Assembly (NCBI RefSeq): GCF_002498065.1
Contig: NZ_DAFZ01000037.1
Location: forward strand, 1-23,632
Direction: 5' to 3'
From: Methanoculleus sp. UBA208
Lineage (GTDB): Archaea; Halobacteriota; Methanomicrobia; Methanomicrobiales; Methanoculleaceae
Length of the DNA: 23,632 nt
Positions 17,412 through 23,632 of the stretch are shown here, piece after piece. Within the stretch, counting starts at the first letter, position 1; every line of letters begins with the position of its first letter. Under the pieces are notes generated by a model that did no database searches, was not told where the DNA came from, and saw nothing but the letters and a program-made list of their open reading frames with translations. Both the position numbers and the translations under genes were made by a program.

Positions 17412-18500
17412 ATGCCGCAAACGCTGCACGACCTGCTCGATGATACACTCGCCGGCCACCGGCTCACGGAGGAGGAGGCCGTCCGTCTCCTCTCGACGCG
17501 CGACCGGGGCGTCCTTGAGATCGCCGCCGCCGCAGATGAACTCCGCGAGCGGAAGGTAGGGGATGCCGTCACCTACGTCCGCAACCAGAACATCCACGTC
17601 ACCAACATCTGCAAGAACCTCTGCGGGTTCTGCGGATTCGGGCGCCGGGCGGACGATCCTGAGGCGTTCTGCGACGGAATGGATGCTATCCGGGAGAAGG
17701 CACGCCAGGCCGCGGCCCGGAACGTCACCGAGGTATGCCTGCTCTCCGGCGTCCACCCGGACTACACCCTCGACTCCTACGTCGACCTCATCTCCTGCGT
17801 ACGGGAGGTGGCGCCCGGCGTGGACATCCATACGGCGAGCCCGGACGAGATCGCCTGGGCGGCGAAACGAAGCGGTCTTTCGACAACGGAGGCGATCGAT
17901 CGCCTGCTTGATGCGGGTCTCGGCACCCTGCAGGGGACCGCGGCCGAGATCCTGGTCGACGACGTCCGGCGGGTGATCTGCCCGAACAAGTGCGACACGG
18001 CGACGTGGGTCCGGATCATCAGGGAGGCGCATGGTCTCGGCCTCCGCTCGACGGCGACGATCATGTACGGTTCCTGCGAGAGCGCGAGCGATCGTGCCCG
18101 GCATCTTTCGATCCTCCGCGAGATCCAGGACGAGACCGGCGGATTTACGGAACTGGTTCCGCTCTCCTTTCTCCACGAGAACACCGCCATCTACCGAAAA
18201 GGCCTCGCGCCTGCGGGCGCCACCGGCCGCGAGGACCTCCTGCTCTTTGCGGTCGCGCGTCTCTTCCTGGACAACTTCGACCACATCCAGATCTCCTGGG
18301 GCAAGGTCGGGACGAAGACGGCGCAGCTCGGGCTTCTTGCAGGCGGCGACGACCTCGGCGGGACGATGTTCTGCGACGACGTCAGCACGGATGCCGGCGG
18401 CGAGGGCGCCGACTACCTGGACCCGGGCGAGATGCGGCGGATGGCCGAGGATCTCGGGCGGACCCTCCGCCAGCGGACGACGACCTACGAGCTGGTATAG
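17412..18500 (+). CDS. CofH-like radical SAM protein, divergent copy
   Basis: A 362-residue radical SAM protein of the CofH/MqnE group. CofH joins a tyrosine-derived 4-hydroxybenzyl unit to 5-amino-6-ribitylaminouracil in synthesis of Fo, the chromophore of coenzyme F420. The cluster motif is CX3CX2C at Cys67, Cys71 and Cys74 (CKNLCGFC). It resembles the copy at 18950-20044 along its length, but differs where that copy looks canonical: MFCDDVSTDAGG against LFEESISREAGA, PNKCDTATW against PDKIDTATW, and HENTAIYRKG against HKNTPLYRAG. It may be a second CofH or a paralogue with a changed substrate. The start at 17412 aligns exactly with that of the second copy; a longer frame upstream overlaps the signal peptidase gene. 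Confidence 0.85.
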   Translation: MPQTLHDLLDDTLAGHRLTEEEAVRLLSTRDRGVLEIAAAADELRERKVGDAVTYVRNQNIHVTNICKNLCGFCGFGRRADDPEAFCDGMDAIREKARQAAARNVTEVCLLSGVHPDYTLDSYVDLISCVREVAPGVDIHTASPDEIAWAAKRSGLSTTEAIDRLLDAGLGTLQGTAAEILVDDVRRVICPNKCDTATWVRIIREAHGLGLRSTATIMYGSCESASDRARHLSILREIQDETGGFTELVPLSFLHENTAIYRKGLAPAGATGREDLLLFAVARLFLDNFDHIQISWGKVGTKTAQLGLLAGGDDLGGTMFCDDVSTDAGGEGADYLDPGEMRRMAEDLGRTLRQRTTTYELV

Positions 18501-18519
18501 CCAGCCGGGATAGGCCGCG

Positions 18520-18837
18520 TCACATCCTGTTCAGGGCCTCCCTCCCCGGCATCCCGATCTCGATGCGGCGCTGCACCGCCGGGAGGTTTGCCGCCCTCAC
18601 CTCGGCATCCATCAGGTCGTCGAGGCTGTCGAGCGTGGACTCTTCTGAGACGCCGACAATCGCCGCGGGAACCCCGACGTTTGCCAGCGCCTCGATATCG
18701 AACCCGTCGGTTCCGATCATCCCCTCGTCGGTCACCCAGGCCATCAGGCTGGTGCTCTCGCCGATCGGTATGACGTATCCGTACGCGTCCTTGTAGCTCA
18801 GTCGCGTCCGCTGGTGGCACAGGATCTGTTCAGCCAT
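18520..18837 (-). CDS. DUF1805 family protein (YunC-like)
   Basis: A 105-residue soluble protein of unknown function, recognised from the small DUF1805 family that includes Bacillus YunC. The layout matches: a start region ending in IPIGESTSLMAWVTDEG, a central AIVGVS...TLDSLDDLMDAEV, and the terminal IGMPGREALNRM. The usual IMCG-like segment reads MIGTDGFDIE here, so its Cys is absent. It lies on the opposite strand between two cofH-like genes, convergent with the first (19 bases apart) and divergent from the second. No ribosome-binding site is seen at a normal distance, so it may be leaderless. Confidence 0.78.
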   Translation of the reverse strand: MAEQILCHQRTRLSYKDAYGYVIPIGESTSLMAWVTDEGMIGTDGFDIEALANVGVPAAIVGVSEESTLDSLDDLMDAEVRAANLPAVQRRIEIGMPGREALNRM

Positions 18838-18882
18838 GACCAGCGGGATACTCCCGGGAACTGATAAGTGTATGCACCACCC

Positions 18883-18896
18883 TCGGGCGCGCCCGA
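18883..18896. repeat. Perfect 14-base palindrome TCGGGCGCGCCCGA
   Basis: It lies in the 112-base gap between the divergent DUF1805 and cofH genes, 54 bases before the cofH start. It could be a dimeric regulator site or an RNA stem. In GC-rich DNA a short palindrome can arise by chance, so the support is limited. Confidence 0.35.
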
Positions 18897-18949
18897 AGGT
18901 TCTTGTCCTGCCCGTGCCAGATCAACGTATCGCATCAGGGATGAGGTGC

Positions 18950-20044
18950 ATGACGCCGCCACTGAGACAGGTGCTCAAAGACGTGCTCGCCGGCCACCGG
19001 CTCACGGAGGAGGAGGCCGTTCGCCTCCTCTCGACGCGCGACCGGGGAGTCTGGGAGATCGCCGCCGCCGCGGACGAACTTCGCGAGAGCAAAGTCGGCG
19101 ACGTCGTCACCTACGTCCGCAACCAGAACATCAACGTCACCAACCTCTGCGTGAACGCCTGCGGGTTCTGTGGGTTCTCCCGCAAACCGGGCGATGCCGA
19201 CACCTTCTTTTACGGCGAGGCCGCGGTGCGGGAGAAGGCACGGCAGGCGCGTGAGCGCAACGTCACCGAGATCTGCACGGTGAGCGGCCTCCACCCCGAA
19301 TTCGACGCCCAGTCCTACGTCGACGTCTATGCCTGGATACGGGACGAGGCTCCGGGAGTACATATCCACGCGAGCAACCCGATGGAGGTGGCCTATGCCG
19401 CGCAAAAGAGCGGTCTCTCCACCCGTGAAGTGCTCATCGAGATGCAGGCCGCAGGACTCGGAACCCTCTGCGGGACTGCGGCGGAGATCCTGGTGGACGA
19501 TGTTCGTGCTGTGATCTGTCCTGACAAGATCGACACGGCGACCTGGGTCCGGATCATCAAGGAGGCGCACCGTCTCGGCATCCGGTCGACAGCGACGATC
19601 ATGTTCGGCCACTGCGAGAGCGAGGCGGACCGCGCCCGGCATCTTAGCGTCCTCCGCGAGATCCAGGACGAGACCGGGGGGTTCACCGAGTTCGTCCCCC
19701 TCTCGTTCATCCACAAAAATACTCCCCTCTACCGCGCGGGGCTCGCCCGGCCCGGGGCGACCGGCAGGGAGGATCTCCTGATGTTTGCGGTATCAAGGCT
19801 CTTTCTGGACAACTTCGATCACATCCAGGCCTCCTGGGTGAAGCTGGGGACGAAGATGGCGGGGATGGCGCTTCTCTCGGGCGCAGACGACCTTGGAGGA
19901 ACGCTCTTTGAAGAGAGCATCTCCCGGGAGGCGGGCGCCCGGGACACCGAGTACCTGGATCCGGCCGAGATGCGGCGGATGGCCGCGGACCTCGGGCGGA
20001 CGCTCCGGCAGCGGACGACGATCTATACTCTCCTTCCCGGCTGA
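18950..20044 (+). CDS. cofH: CofH, Fo synthase subunit 2 (5-amino-6-ribitylaminouracil-tyrosine 4-hydroxyphenyl transferase)
   Basis: A 364-residue radical SAM enzyme of coenzyme F420 synthesis. The cluster motif is Cys67, Cys71, Cys74 (LCVNACGFCGFSR). The later segments FVPLSFIHKNTPLYRAG and DDLGGTLFEESISREAGA match the CofH/MqnE pattern. CofH works with CofG, which is not in the window. The ATG at 18950 is chosen because it aligns residue for residue with the start of the first copy; an ATG three codons upstream is possible. The first 20-60 codons are almost identical in DNA to the first copy, a sign of duplication and perhaps gene conversion. Confidence 0.92.
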   Translation: MTPPLRQVLKDVLAGHRLTEEEAVRLLSTRDRGVWEIAAAADELRESKVGDVVTYVRNQNINVTNLCVNACGFCGFSRKPGDADTFFYGEAAVREKARQARERNVTEICTVSGLHPEFDAQSYVDVYAWIRDEAPGVHIHASNPMEVAYAAQKSGLSTREVLIEMQAAGLGTLCGTAAEILVDDVRAVICPDKIDTATWVRIIKEAHRLGIRSTATIMFGHCESEADRARHLSVLREIQDETGGFTEFVPLSFIHKNTPLYRAGLARPGATGREDLLMFAVSRLFLDNFDHIQASWVKLGTKMAGMALLSGADDLGGTLFEESISREAGARDTEYLDPAEMRRMAADLGRTLRQRTTIYTLLPG

Positions 20045-20092
20045 TCTTCGGGAAGGGCCGGATCGATTTGCCCGGATCCATAACATCTCCGG

Positions 20093-20106
20093 ATAATTAT
20101 AAATAT
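20093..20106 (+). promoter_or_regulatory. Candidate TATA box for the DUF1328 gene
   Basis: ATAATTATAAATAT is the strongest AT run in this part of the window. Transcription would start near 20128, leaving a leader of about 40 bases that contains a hairpin and a GGGAGGAG ribosome-binding site. Confidence 0.55.
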
Positions 20107-20131
20107 CCAAAAATAGATTGTGGCTCCTCAA

Positions 20132-20150
20132 CGCCGGCCTGATGCCGGCG
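20132..20150 (+). repeat. Leader hairpin CGCCGGC-CTGAT-GCCGGCG
   Basis: A perfect 7-base GC-only stem with a 5-base loop. It would sit at the very 5' end of the DUF1328 transcript and ends just before the ribosome-binding site at 20154-20161. It may protect the RNA or control translation; there is no T tract after it, so a terminator is unlikely. Confidence 0.5.
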
Positions 20151-20169
20151 ATTGGGAGGAGAATGGTAT

Positions 20170-20331
20170 ATGTTAGGCGGTGGCCTTGTTGGTCTTGCAA
20201 TCCTCTTCTTCGTACTGGCGCTTATCTTCGCCATACTCGGGGCACGGGGCGTTGCAGGAATGTCGATGTCGATCGCGAAGTGGCTGGTCATCATCTTCAT
20301 AATCCTCGCGATAATATCGTTGCTGCTCTGA
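20170..20331 (+). CDS. Small DUF1328 membrane protein (UPF0391, YtjA-like)
   Basis: A 53-residue protein with two membrane segments, about residues 6-24 and 37-53, joined by ARGVAGMSMSIAKW. The pattern of LIFAILGARGVAG followed by IAKWLVIIFIIL fits the DUF1328 family of small membrane proteins, whose function is not established but which are often stress-linked in bacteria. GGGAGGAG lies about 8 bases before the ATG, and a strong TATA-like sequence lies about 65 bases upstream, so the gene is probably expressed alone. It is convergent with the flavoprotein gene. The 136 bases between them (20332-20467) show no gene. Confidence 0.8.
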   Translation: MLGGGLVGLAILFFVLALIFAILGARGVAGMSMSIAKWLVIIFIILAIISLLL

Positions 20332-20467
20332 CGGCAGCCGGGCGGGGGAGATAGCGGGCAGCCGGCAGAGGGATACCCCGCCCTTCCCTGAGACACGCTG
20401 CTCGCGAAGGCTGAGAGGAACGTGGCCCTGAGAGGGGGTCACTGGAATTGTGTGGGGATCCCGGTTA

Positions 20468-21019
20468 TCAGTCCTCCGGCCGGAGGTACCTGACGATCGT
20501 ATCCGCAACCGCCACGGCCTTCTTCATCGCCTGCTCGTCTTTGCGGATATCTCCCGGCGCATAGCCCCTGCCGCAGACGTAACCGAGGTACGAGAACTCG
20601 TGGGCGTTCAAGAACCCCTCAATGGTCTCGAGGGAGCGCTCGCCCCCACGATCGGCGCAGACGGCGACGGCGACGGCTCTCCTCCCCGAAAGCCTCCTGT
20701 CGTGGAAGAGGGAGTAGGTCCGGTCGATCAGGTTCTTCGTCTGGCCGTTGATGTCGTAGTAGTAGGTCGGGGCGCCGAGGACCAGCACCTCGCAGTCGAT
20801 CATCTTCTCCGCCACACTGCTCCAGTCGTCAACCTCCGTTACGCACCACTTCGCCTCCCGGCAGGCTTCGCAGCCCGTGCAGGGCCGGATATCCATATCG
20901 GCAAGCGAGAGATACTCGGTTTCGATGCCCGCCTCCCGCACCCGGTCGAGGATGGTGGTGACCAGCAGCGCGGTGTTGCCGTTCTTGCGCATGCTTCCGG
21001 AGATACCGAGAACATTCAT
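20468..21019 (-). CDS. Iron-sulfur flavoprotein (Isf-like, flavodoxin fold)
   Basis: A 183-residue NAD(P)H-dependent FMN-reductase-like protein. The start MNVLGISGSMRKNGNT is the phosphate-binding loop for FMN, and GAPTYYYDINGQTKNLIDR is the second flavin-binding part. Cys47, Cys50, Cys53 and Cys59 form CX2CX2CX5C, the compact 4Fe-4S motif described for Methanosarcina Isf. Such proteins move electrons from ferredoxin and may reduce O2 or peroxide; the acceptor here is not known. Its ATG overlaps the stop of the DUF123 gene as ATGA, making it the last gene of a three-gene overlapping operon. Confidence 0.93.
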   Translation of the reverse strand: MNVLGISGSMRKNGNTALLVTTILDRVREAGIETEYLSLADMDIRPCTGCEACREAKWCVTEVDDWSSVAEKMIDCEVLVLGAPTYYYDINGQTKNLIDRTYSLFHDRRLSGRRAVAVAVCADRGGERSLETIEGFLNAHEFSYLGYVCGRGYAPGDIRKDEQAMKKAVAVADTIVRYLRPED

Positions 21020-21471
21020 ACCCTATGCTCGCTCGCCTCGTTCTTGATTCTTGTGATCCGGGCATCCAGATCCAGGCTCCGGAATGCCGCGAGGATCTCC
21101 GGGACCGGGTCGCCGGAACGGTGGAAGAGGTGCGAAGGGCAGGCGCAGTCGCTGCACCCGAACCCGGGGACGGACGCCCCGCCGACGGCGCGGGCGAGGT
21201 CGCATTCGCAGTCCCGGTCTGTCGCGGCGGTGACGACGGCGGCAGGGGCGAAGTGCGGGTCGAGGAGGAGGTAGTCGATGTGCCACCGGGGAGGACGGTC
21301 GCGACGGAGGGCGAGCCTCACGTGCCGCCCGGCCCGGGCAAGGCCGCCGCTCCCCCGGGCGGAGCCCACGTAGATGTGCCGACCCGGCGCGAACTCCCTT
21401 GCCCCGAGGGCGCCGACGCGGACGGCGCAATTGGAGTTTTCGAGGATCAGGGCGTAGATTCCTTTATCCAT
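21016..21471 (-). CDS. DUF123 GIY-YIG domain protein
   Basis: A 151-residue protein. The N-terminus has the GIY element (MDKGIYALILEN), and the second element reads RHIYVGSARGSGG, where YVG replaces YIG. WHIDYLLLDP and a Cys-containing segment (CECDLA, GCSDCACPSHLF) follow, typical of the DUF123 family. In some archaea this domain is fused to endonuclease III; here it stands alone. Nuclease activity is possible but not proven for the family. The ATG at 21471 overlaps the end of the MBL-fold gene by 8 bases, and upstream in-frame codons only shadow that gene. Confidence 0.88.
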   Translation of the reverse strand: MDKGIYALILENSNCAVRVGALGAREFAPGRHIYVGSARGSGGLARAGRHVRLALRRDRPPRWHIDYLLLDPHFAPAAVVTAATDRDCECDLARAVGGASVPGFGCSDCACPSHLFHRSGDPVPEILAAFRSLDLDARITRIKNEASEHRV

Positions 21472-22066
21472 AGAACCGGAGCGCCTCCCGGGCAGCCGCG
21501 ATATGTCTACCGCCGCCGCGGGCGACCGGCTCGCCGTGCCCGGGGTAGAGGCCCTCGACGGCGAGCGTGCTGAGGCGCTCGATGGATGCTGCGAGTGTCG
21601 TCCGGTCCCCGCCTGGAAAATCGTACCGGCCGAAGGACCCGCCCGTAAAGACGGTGTCCCCCGAGAAGAGCAGTTTTGCCTCCGGGTCATAGAGGCAGAT
21701 CCCGCCCGGCGTGTGTCCCGGGGTGTGGATCACGCGGAGGTCACCGATGCGGTCGCCATCATGGAGGACGGTGTCGGGGACGACGCCGGGCGACCGGGCC
21801 CCGAAGAGCATCGCGAGGCTCCGGGTGTCGTCGACGAGGCCGGGCGCGTCCGCCTCGTGGATGCAGACGGCGGCGTCATCGCAGAGCCGGGCAATCTCCC
21901 GGATATGAGCGATGTGGTCGTAGTGGGCGTGGGTAATGATGATCGTCTCGATCGTTCCGGCATACGGCTCCACCGCCATCGGGAGAACGCCCGCGTCGAT
22001 AAGGACGTTTCCGTAAACGAACGAGTTGGCGTAAGTCGTGCCGCTCGTGATCCACCGGACTGGCAT
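21464..22066 (-). CDS. MBL-fold metallo-hydrolase
   Basis: A 200-residue glyoxalase II-like hydrolase. The metal-binding motif is THAHYDHIAH (45-54), followed by His118 in PGHTPGG, Asp137 in SGDTVF and the final His in PGHGEP (175-180). All expected ligands are present, so an active binuclear metal site is likely. The substrate is unknown. The ATG at 22066 has no ribosome-binding site and lies 34 bases from the divergent thiC start, so the transcript may be leaderless. Frames upstream of this ATG are shadows of thiC. It is the first gene of the operon with the DUF123 and flavoprotein genes. Confidence 0.9.
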   Translation of the reverse strand: MPVRWITSGTTYANSFVYGNVLIDAGVLPMAVEPYAGTIETIIITHAHYDHIAHIREIARLCDDAAVCIHEADAPGLVDDTRSLAMLFGARSPGVVPDTVLHDGDRIGDLRVIHTPGHTPGGICLYDPEAKLLFSGDTVFTGGSFGRYDFPGGDRTTLAASIERLSTLAVEGLYPGHGEPVARGGGRHIAAAREALRFYG

Positions 22067-22071
22067 GCAGA

Positions 22072-22079
22072 CTAATATG
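22072..22079 (+). promoter_or_regulatory. Candidate TATA box for thiC
   Basis: CTAATATG lies 22-29 bases before the thiC ATG. With no ribosome-binding site in the 34-base gap, this spacing fits a leaderless thiC transcript. There is no room for a TPP riboswitch leader. Confidence 0.45.
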
Positions 22080-22100
22080 GCTTCCGGGCAAATGGTTCTT

Positions 22101-23384
22101 ATGCATACCCTGATCTCCGCGTGCCTGCGCGGGGTTCCTCCTGAGGTGGAGACGATCGCCCGGGAAGAGGATCTCGCCCCCCACGCCGCCGCGCGGGCCG
22201 TCGCCCGCGGCCGGATTGTCATTCCAGCGAACCCCGTACGGCCGCACCGGCTCTGCGCCATCGGGGAGGGCTGCAGGGTGCGGGTCAACGTGAACGTCGG
22301 GACGTCGGGCACCCGGTGCGACGAGGACCTCGAGGTCGAGAAGGCGAAAGCGGCCCTCCGGGAGGGGGCGGACGCGCTGATGGACCTCTCGACCGGCGGC
22401 GATCTCGCCCGTATCCGGCGCCGGATCCTCGAACTCGATGCGCCCGTCGGTACGGTCCCCGTTTATGAAGCGGTCCGGCGGGCGGGGGCTGCCGCGGACG
22501 TCGACGCCGACCTGCTGTTCAAGGTTATCCGGGAGCACTGCCGGCAGGGCGTGGATTTCCTGACGCTGCACTGCGGCGTGAACCGCCAGGCCCTCGCGTC
22601 GCTCCGGGCCGACCCCCGGACGATGGGCGTCGTCAGCAGGGGCGGGGCGTTCCACGTGGCGATGATGGCCGCGACGGGTGAGGAGAATCCCCTCTACGCC
22701 GAGTACGACTACCTGCTCGAGATCCTCGCCGAGCACGACGTCGTCGTGAGCCTCGGCGACGGGATGCGCCCGGGCGCGCTCGTGGACGCCGGCCGCCTCG
22801 CGAAGACGACCGAGTACCTGACGCTCGGCCACCTTGCAAAAAGGGCGCTCGCCGCCGGGGTGCAGCGGATGATCGAGGGGCCGGGGCATATCCCGGCCGA
22901 CCAGGTCGGCTACAACGTCCGGATGATCAAGGAACTGACCGACGGTGCTCCGCTCTACCTGCTCGGCCCGCTCGTCACCGATGTGGCGCCGGGCTACGAC
23001 CACGTCGTGGGGGCGATCGGCGGCGCGATCGCCTGTATGCACGGCGCCGACTTCCTCTGCATGGTCTCGCCGAGCGAGCACCTGGCGCTGCCGGACCTCC
23101 GCGACATCGTGGAGGGGACGCGGGTGGCGAGGATCGCGGCGCACGTCGGGAGCCTCTCCCGCGCCGCCGCCCACACGAAGAACCGCGAGATCCGGATGGC
23201 GGAGGCGCGCCGGGCGCTCGACTGGGAGAAGCAGTTCGAGGCGGCGCTCGTCCCGGAGGAGGCCCGGCGCATCCACGAGCGCGACGGGGAGATCGAGACC
23301 TGCTCGATGTGCGGCGACCTCTGCGCCGTAAAGATGGTGCGGGATATCCTCAAGGCGCCGCCGGAAGAGCGGATGGAGCGGTGA
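22101..23384 (+). CDS. thiC: Phosphomethylpyrimidine synthase ThiC
   Basis: A 427-residue radical SAM enzyme that converts aminoimidazole ribotide to the hydroxymethylpyrimidine phosphate of thiamine. Family segments include VNVNVGTSG (63-71), LTLHCGVN (154-161), SLGDGMRPG (217-225) and EGPGHIPADQV (259-269). The C-terminal cluster motif is CSMCGDLCAVK with Cys401, Cys404 and Cys408, which gives CX2CX3C; the bacterial form is CX2CX4C. Length matches the shorter archaeal and clostridial type. The start MHTLISACLRGVPPEVETIA fits the family; an in-frame ATG at 22038 would overlap the divergent MBL gene. No other thiamine gene is nearby. Confidence 0.95.
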   Translation: MHTLISACLRGVPPEVETIAREEDLAPHAAARAVARGRIVIPANPVRPHRLCAIGEGCRVRVNVNVGTSGTRCDEDLEVEKAKAALREGADALMDLSTGGDLARIRRRILELDAPVGTVPVYEAVRRAGAAADVDADLLFKVIREHCRQGVDFLTLHCGVNRQALASLRADPRTMGVVSRGGAFHVAMMAATGEENPLYAEYDYLLEILAEHDVVVSLGDGMRPGALVDAGRLAKTTEYLTLGHLAKRALAAGVQRMIEGPGHIPADQVGYNVRMIKELTDGAPLYLLGPLVTDVAPGYDHVVGAIGGAIACMHGADFLCMVSPSEHLALPDLRDIVEGTRVARIAAHVGSLSRAAAHTKNREIRMAEARRALDWEKQFEAALVPEEARRIHERDGEIETCSMCGDLCAVKMVRDILKAPPEERMER

Positions 23385-23582
23385 AAGGGTGACCCTTCAG
23401 AATTTCTCTCTCAAATTCTTGTGCATAGAGCCCCAAAAACCCCTTATCCTTAATATTGTAGAGTTTCCACGCAACTTACGAGCAAATCAGCTCCGTATTC
23501 TACACCTGCAGTAGAACTACTCTGACTATTATACATACCCGTTCACGGCTTTCCACGGGTATCACGTTTTGGGGTGGGGACA
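23385..23582. other. AT-richer tail after thiC with no gene
   Basis: About 200 bases with lower GC than the rest. A weak AAGGGT-G-ACCCTT symmetry directly follows the thiC stop (23385-23397). CTATTATACAT near 23527-23537 is TATA-like and could belong to a gene beyond the window. No protein-coding frame or known RNA is recognised. Confidence 0.5.
23535..23562. repeat. Inverted repeat ATACCCGT-N12-ACGGGTAT
   Basis: Two perfect 8-base arms (23535-23542 and 23555-23562) with a 12-base loop. It overlaps the TATA-like run and is followed by CACGTTTTGGGG. It may be a regulator site or the start of a structured RNA; the closeness of the damaged window end limits any reading. Confidence 0.45.
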
Positions 23583-23632
23583 GGGGGGGGGGGGGGGGGG
23601 GGGGCGCCCCCGGCCCCCCCCCCCCCGCCCCC
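23583..23632. repeat. Low-complexity G and C homopolymer block, probable artefact
   Basis: A run of 22 G (23583-23604) is followed by a short mix of C and G and a run of 13 C (23614-23626). Nothing like this occurs elsewhere in the window. Its position at the end suggests a sequencing or assembly artefact at a contig edge. Confidence 0.7.

Noticed and set aside
22067..22100. TPP riboswitch upstream of thiC
   Set aside because: Only 34 bases separate thiC from the divergent gene, and no TPP aptamer core sequence is visible.
21876..23276. A 466-codon minus-strand frame opposite thiC
   Set aside because: ThiC motifs on the plus strand are unambiguous, while this frame lacks any domain until it enters the MBL gene out of frame.
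23583..23632. G-quadruplex or telomere-like element at the window end
   Set aside because: Uninterrupted G and C homopolymers at a sequence edge are better explained as an artefact.

Overview
The window looks like a chromosomal segment of a high-GC methanogenic euryarchaeon, most likely Methanomicrobiales and Methanoculleus-like. The evidence is a gene for the archaeal PolD small subunit, two adjacent CofH-type coenzyme F420 genes, a Cys-rich DUF5714 protein, an iron-sulfur flavoprotein with the Methanosarcina-type cysteine motif, archaeal TATA-like promoters and several probably leaderless genes. Genus placement is inference from gene content and protein style, not from a search. I saw no rRNA, tRNA, CRISPR array or insertion sequence.

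Region 1 (about 1-5.7 kb) is the most unusual part. A plus-strand operon encodes a lipoprotein substrate-binding protein, a small SAM-dependent methyltransferase and a radical SAM enzyme whose C-terminus resembles the C-terminal lobe of a substrate-binding protein of the same family. It converges on a minus-strand operon for the matching FecCD/BtuC-type permease and ATPase; the ATPase ends in a Cys/His-rich tail. Upstream of the permease lies a cluster of inverted repeats that could be an operator. Together these read as an import-and-process system for an unknown ligand, possibly a metal chelate or a tetrapyrrole-like cofactor.

Region 2 (5.8-8.5 kb) has a THEP1-like NTPase, divergent from a DUF5714 protein, followed by a cyclophilin and a single-domain RNase III-like protein.

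Region 3 (8.4-12.0 kb) is an acetate module on the minus strand: AMP-forming acetyl-CoA synthetase translationally coupled to an OFA-type MFS transporter. Three copies of the palindrome ACATGAT-N2-ATCATGT lie upstream, two near the predicted transcription start and one next to the start codon.

Region 4 (12.0-16.6 kb, minus strand) holds a CorA-type ion channel, a membrane pyrophosphatase with the K+-dependent signature and the PolD small subunit. Acs makes pyrophosphate, so the nearby pyrophosphatase may recover its energy.

Region 5 (16.7-20.3 kb) holds an archaeal signal peptidase I, a divergent CofH paralogue, a DUF1805 protein on the opposite strand, a canonical-looking CofH and a 53-residue DUF1328 membrane protein.

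Region 6 (20.4-23.4 kb) holds an overlapping minus-strand operon (MBL-fold hydrolase, DUF123 GIY-YIG protein, iron-sulfur flavoprotein) and a divergent ThiC only 34 bp away. The last 50 bases are almost pure G and C homopolymers and look like a sequencing or assembly artefact at a contig end.
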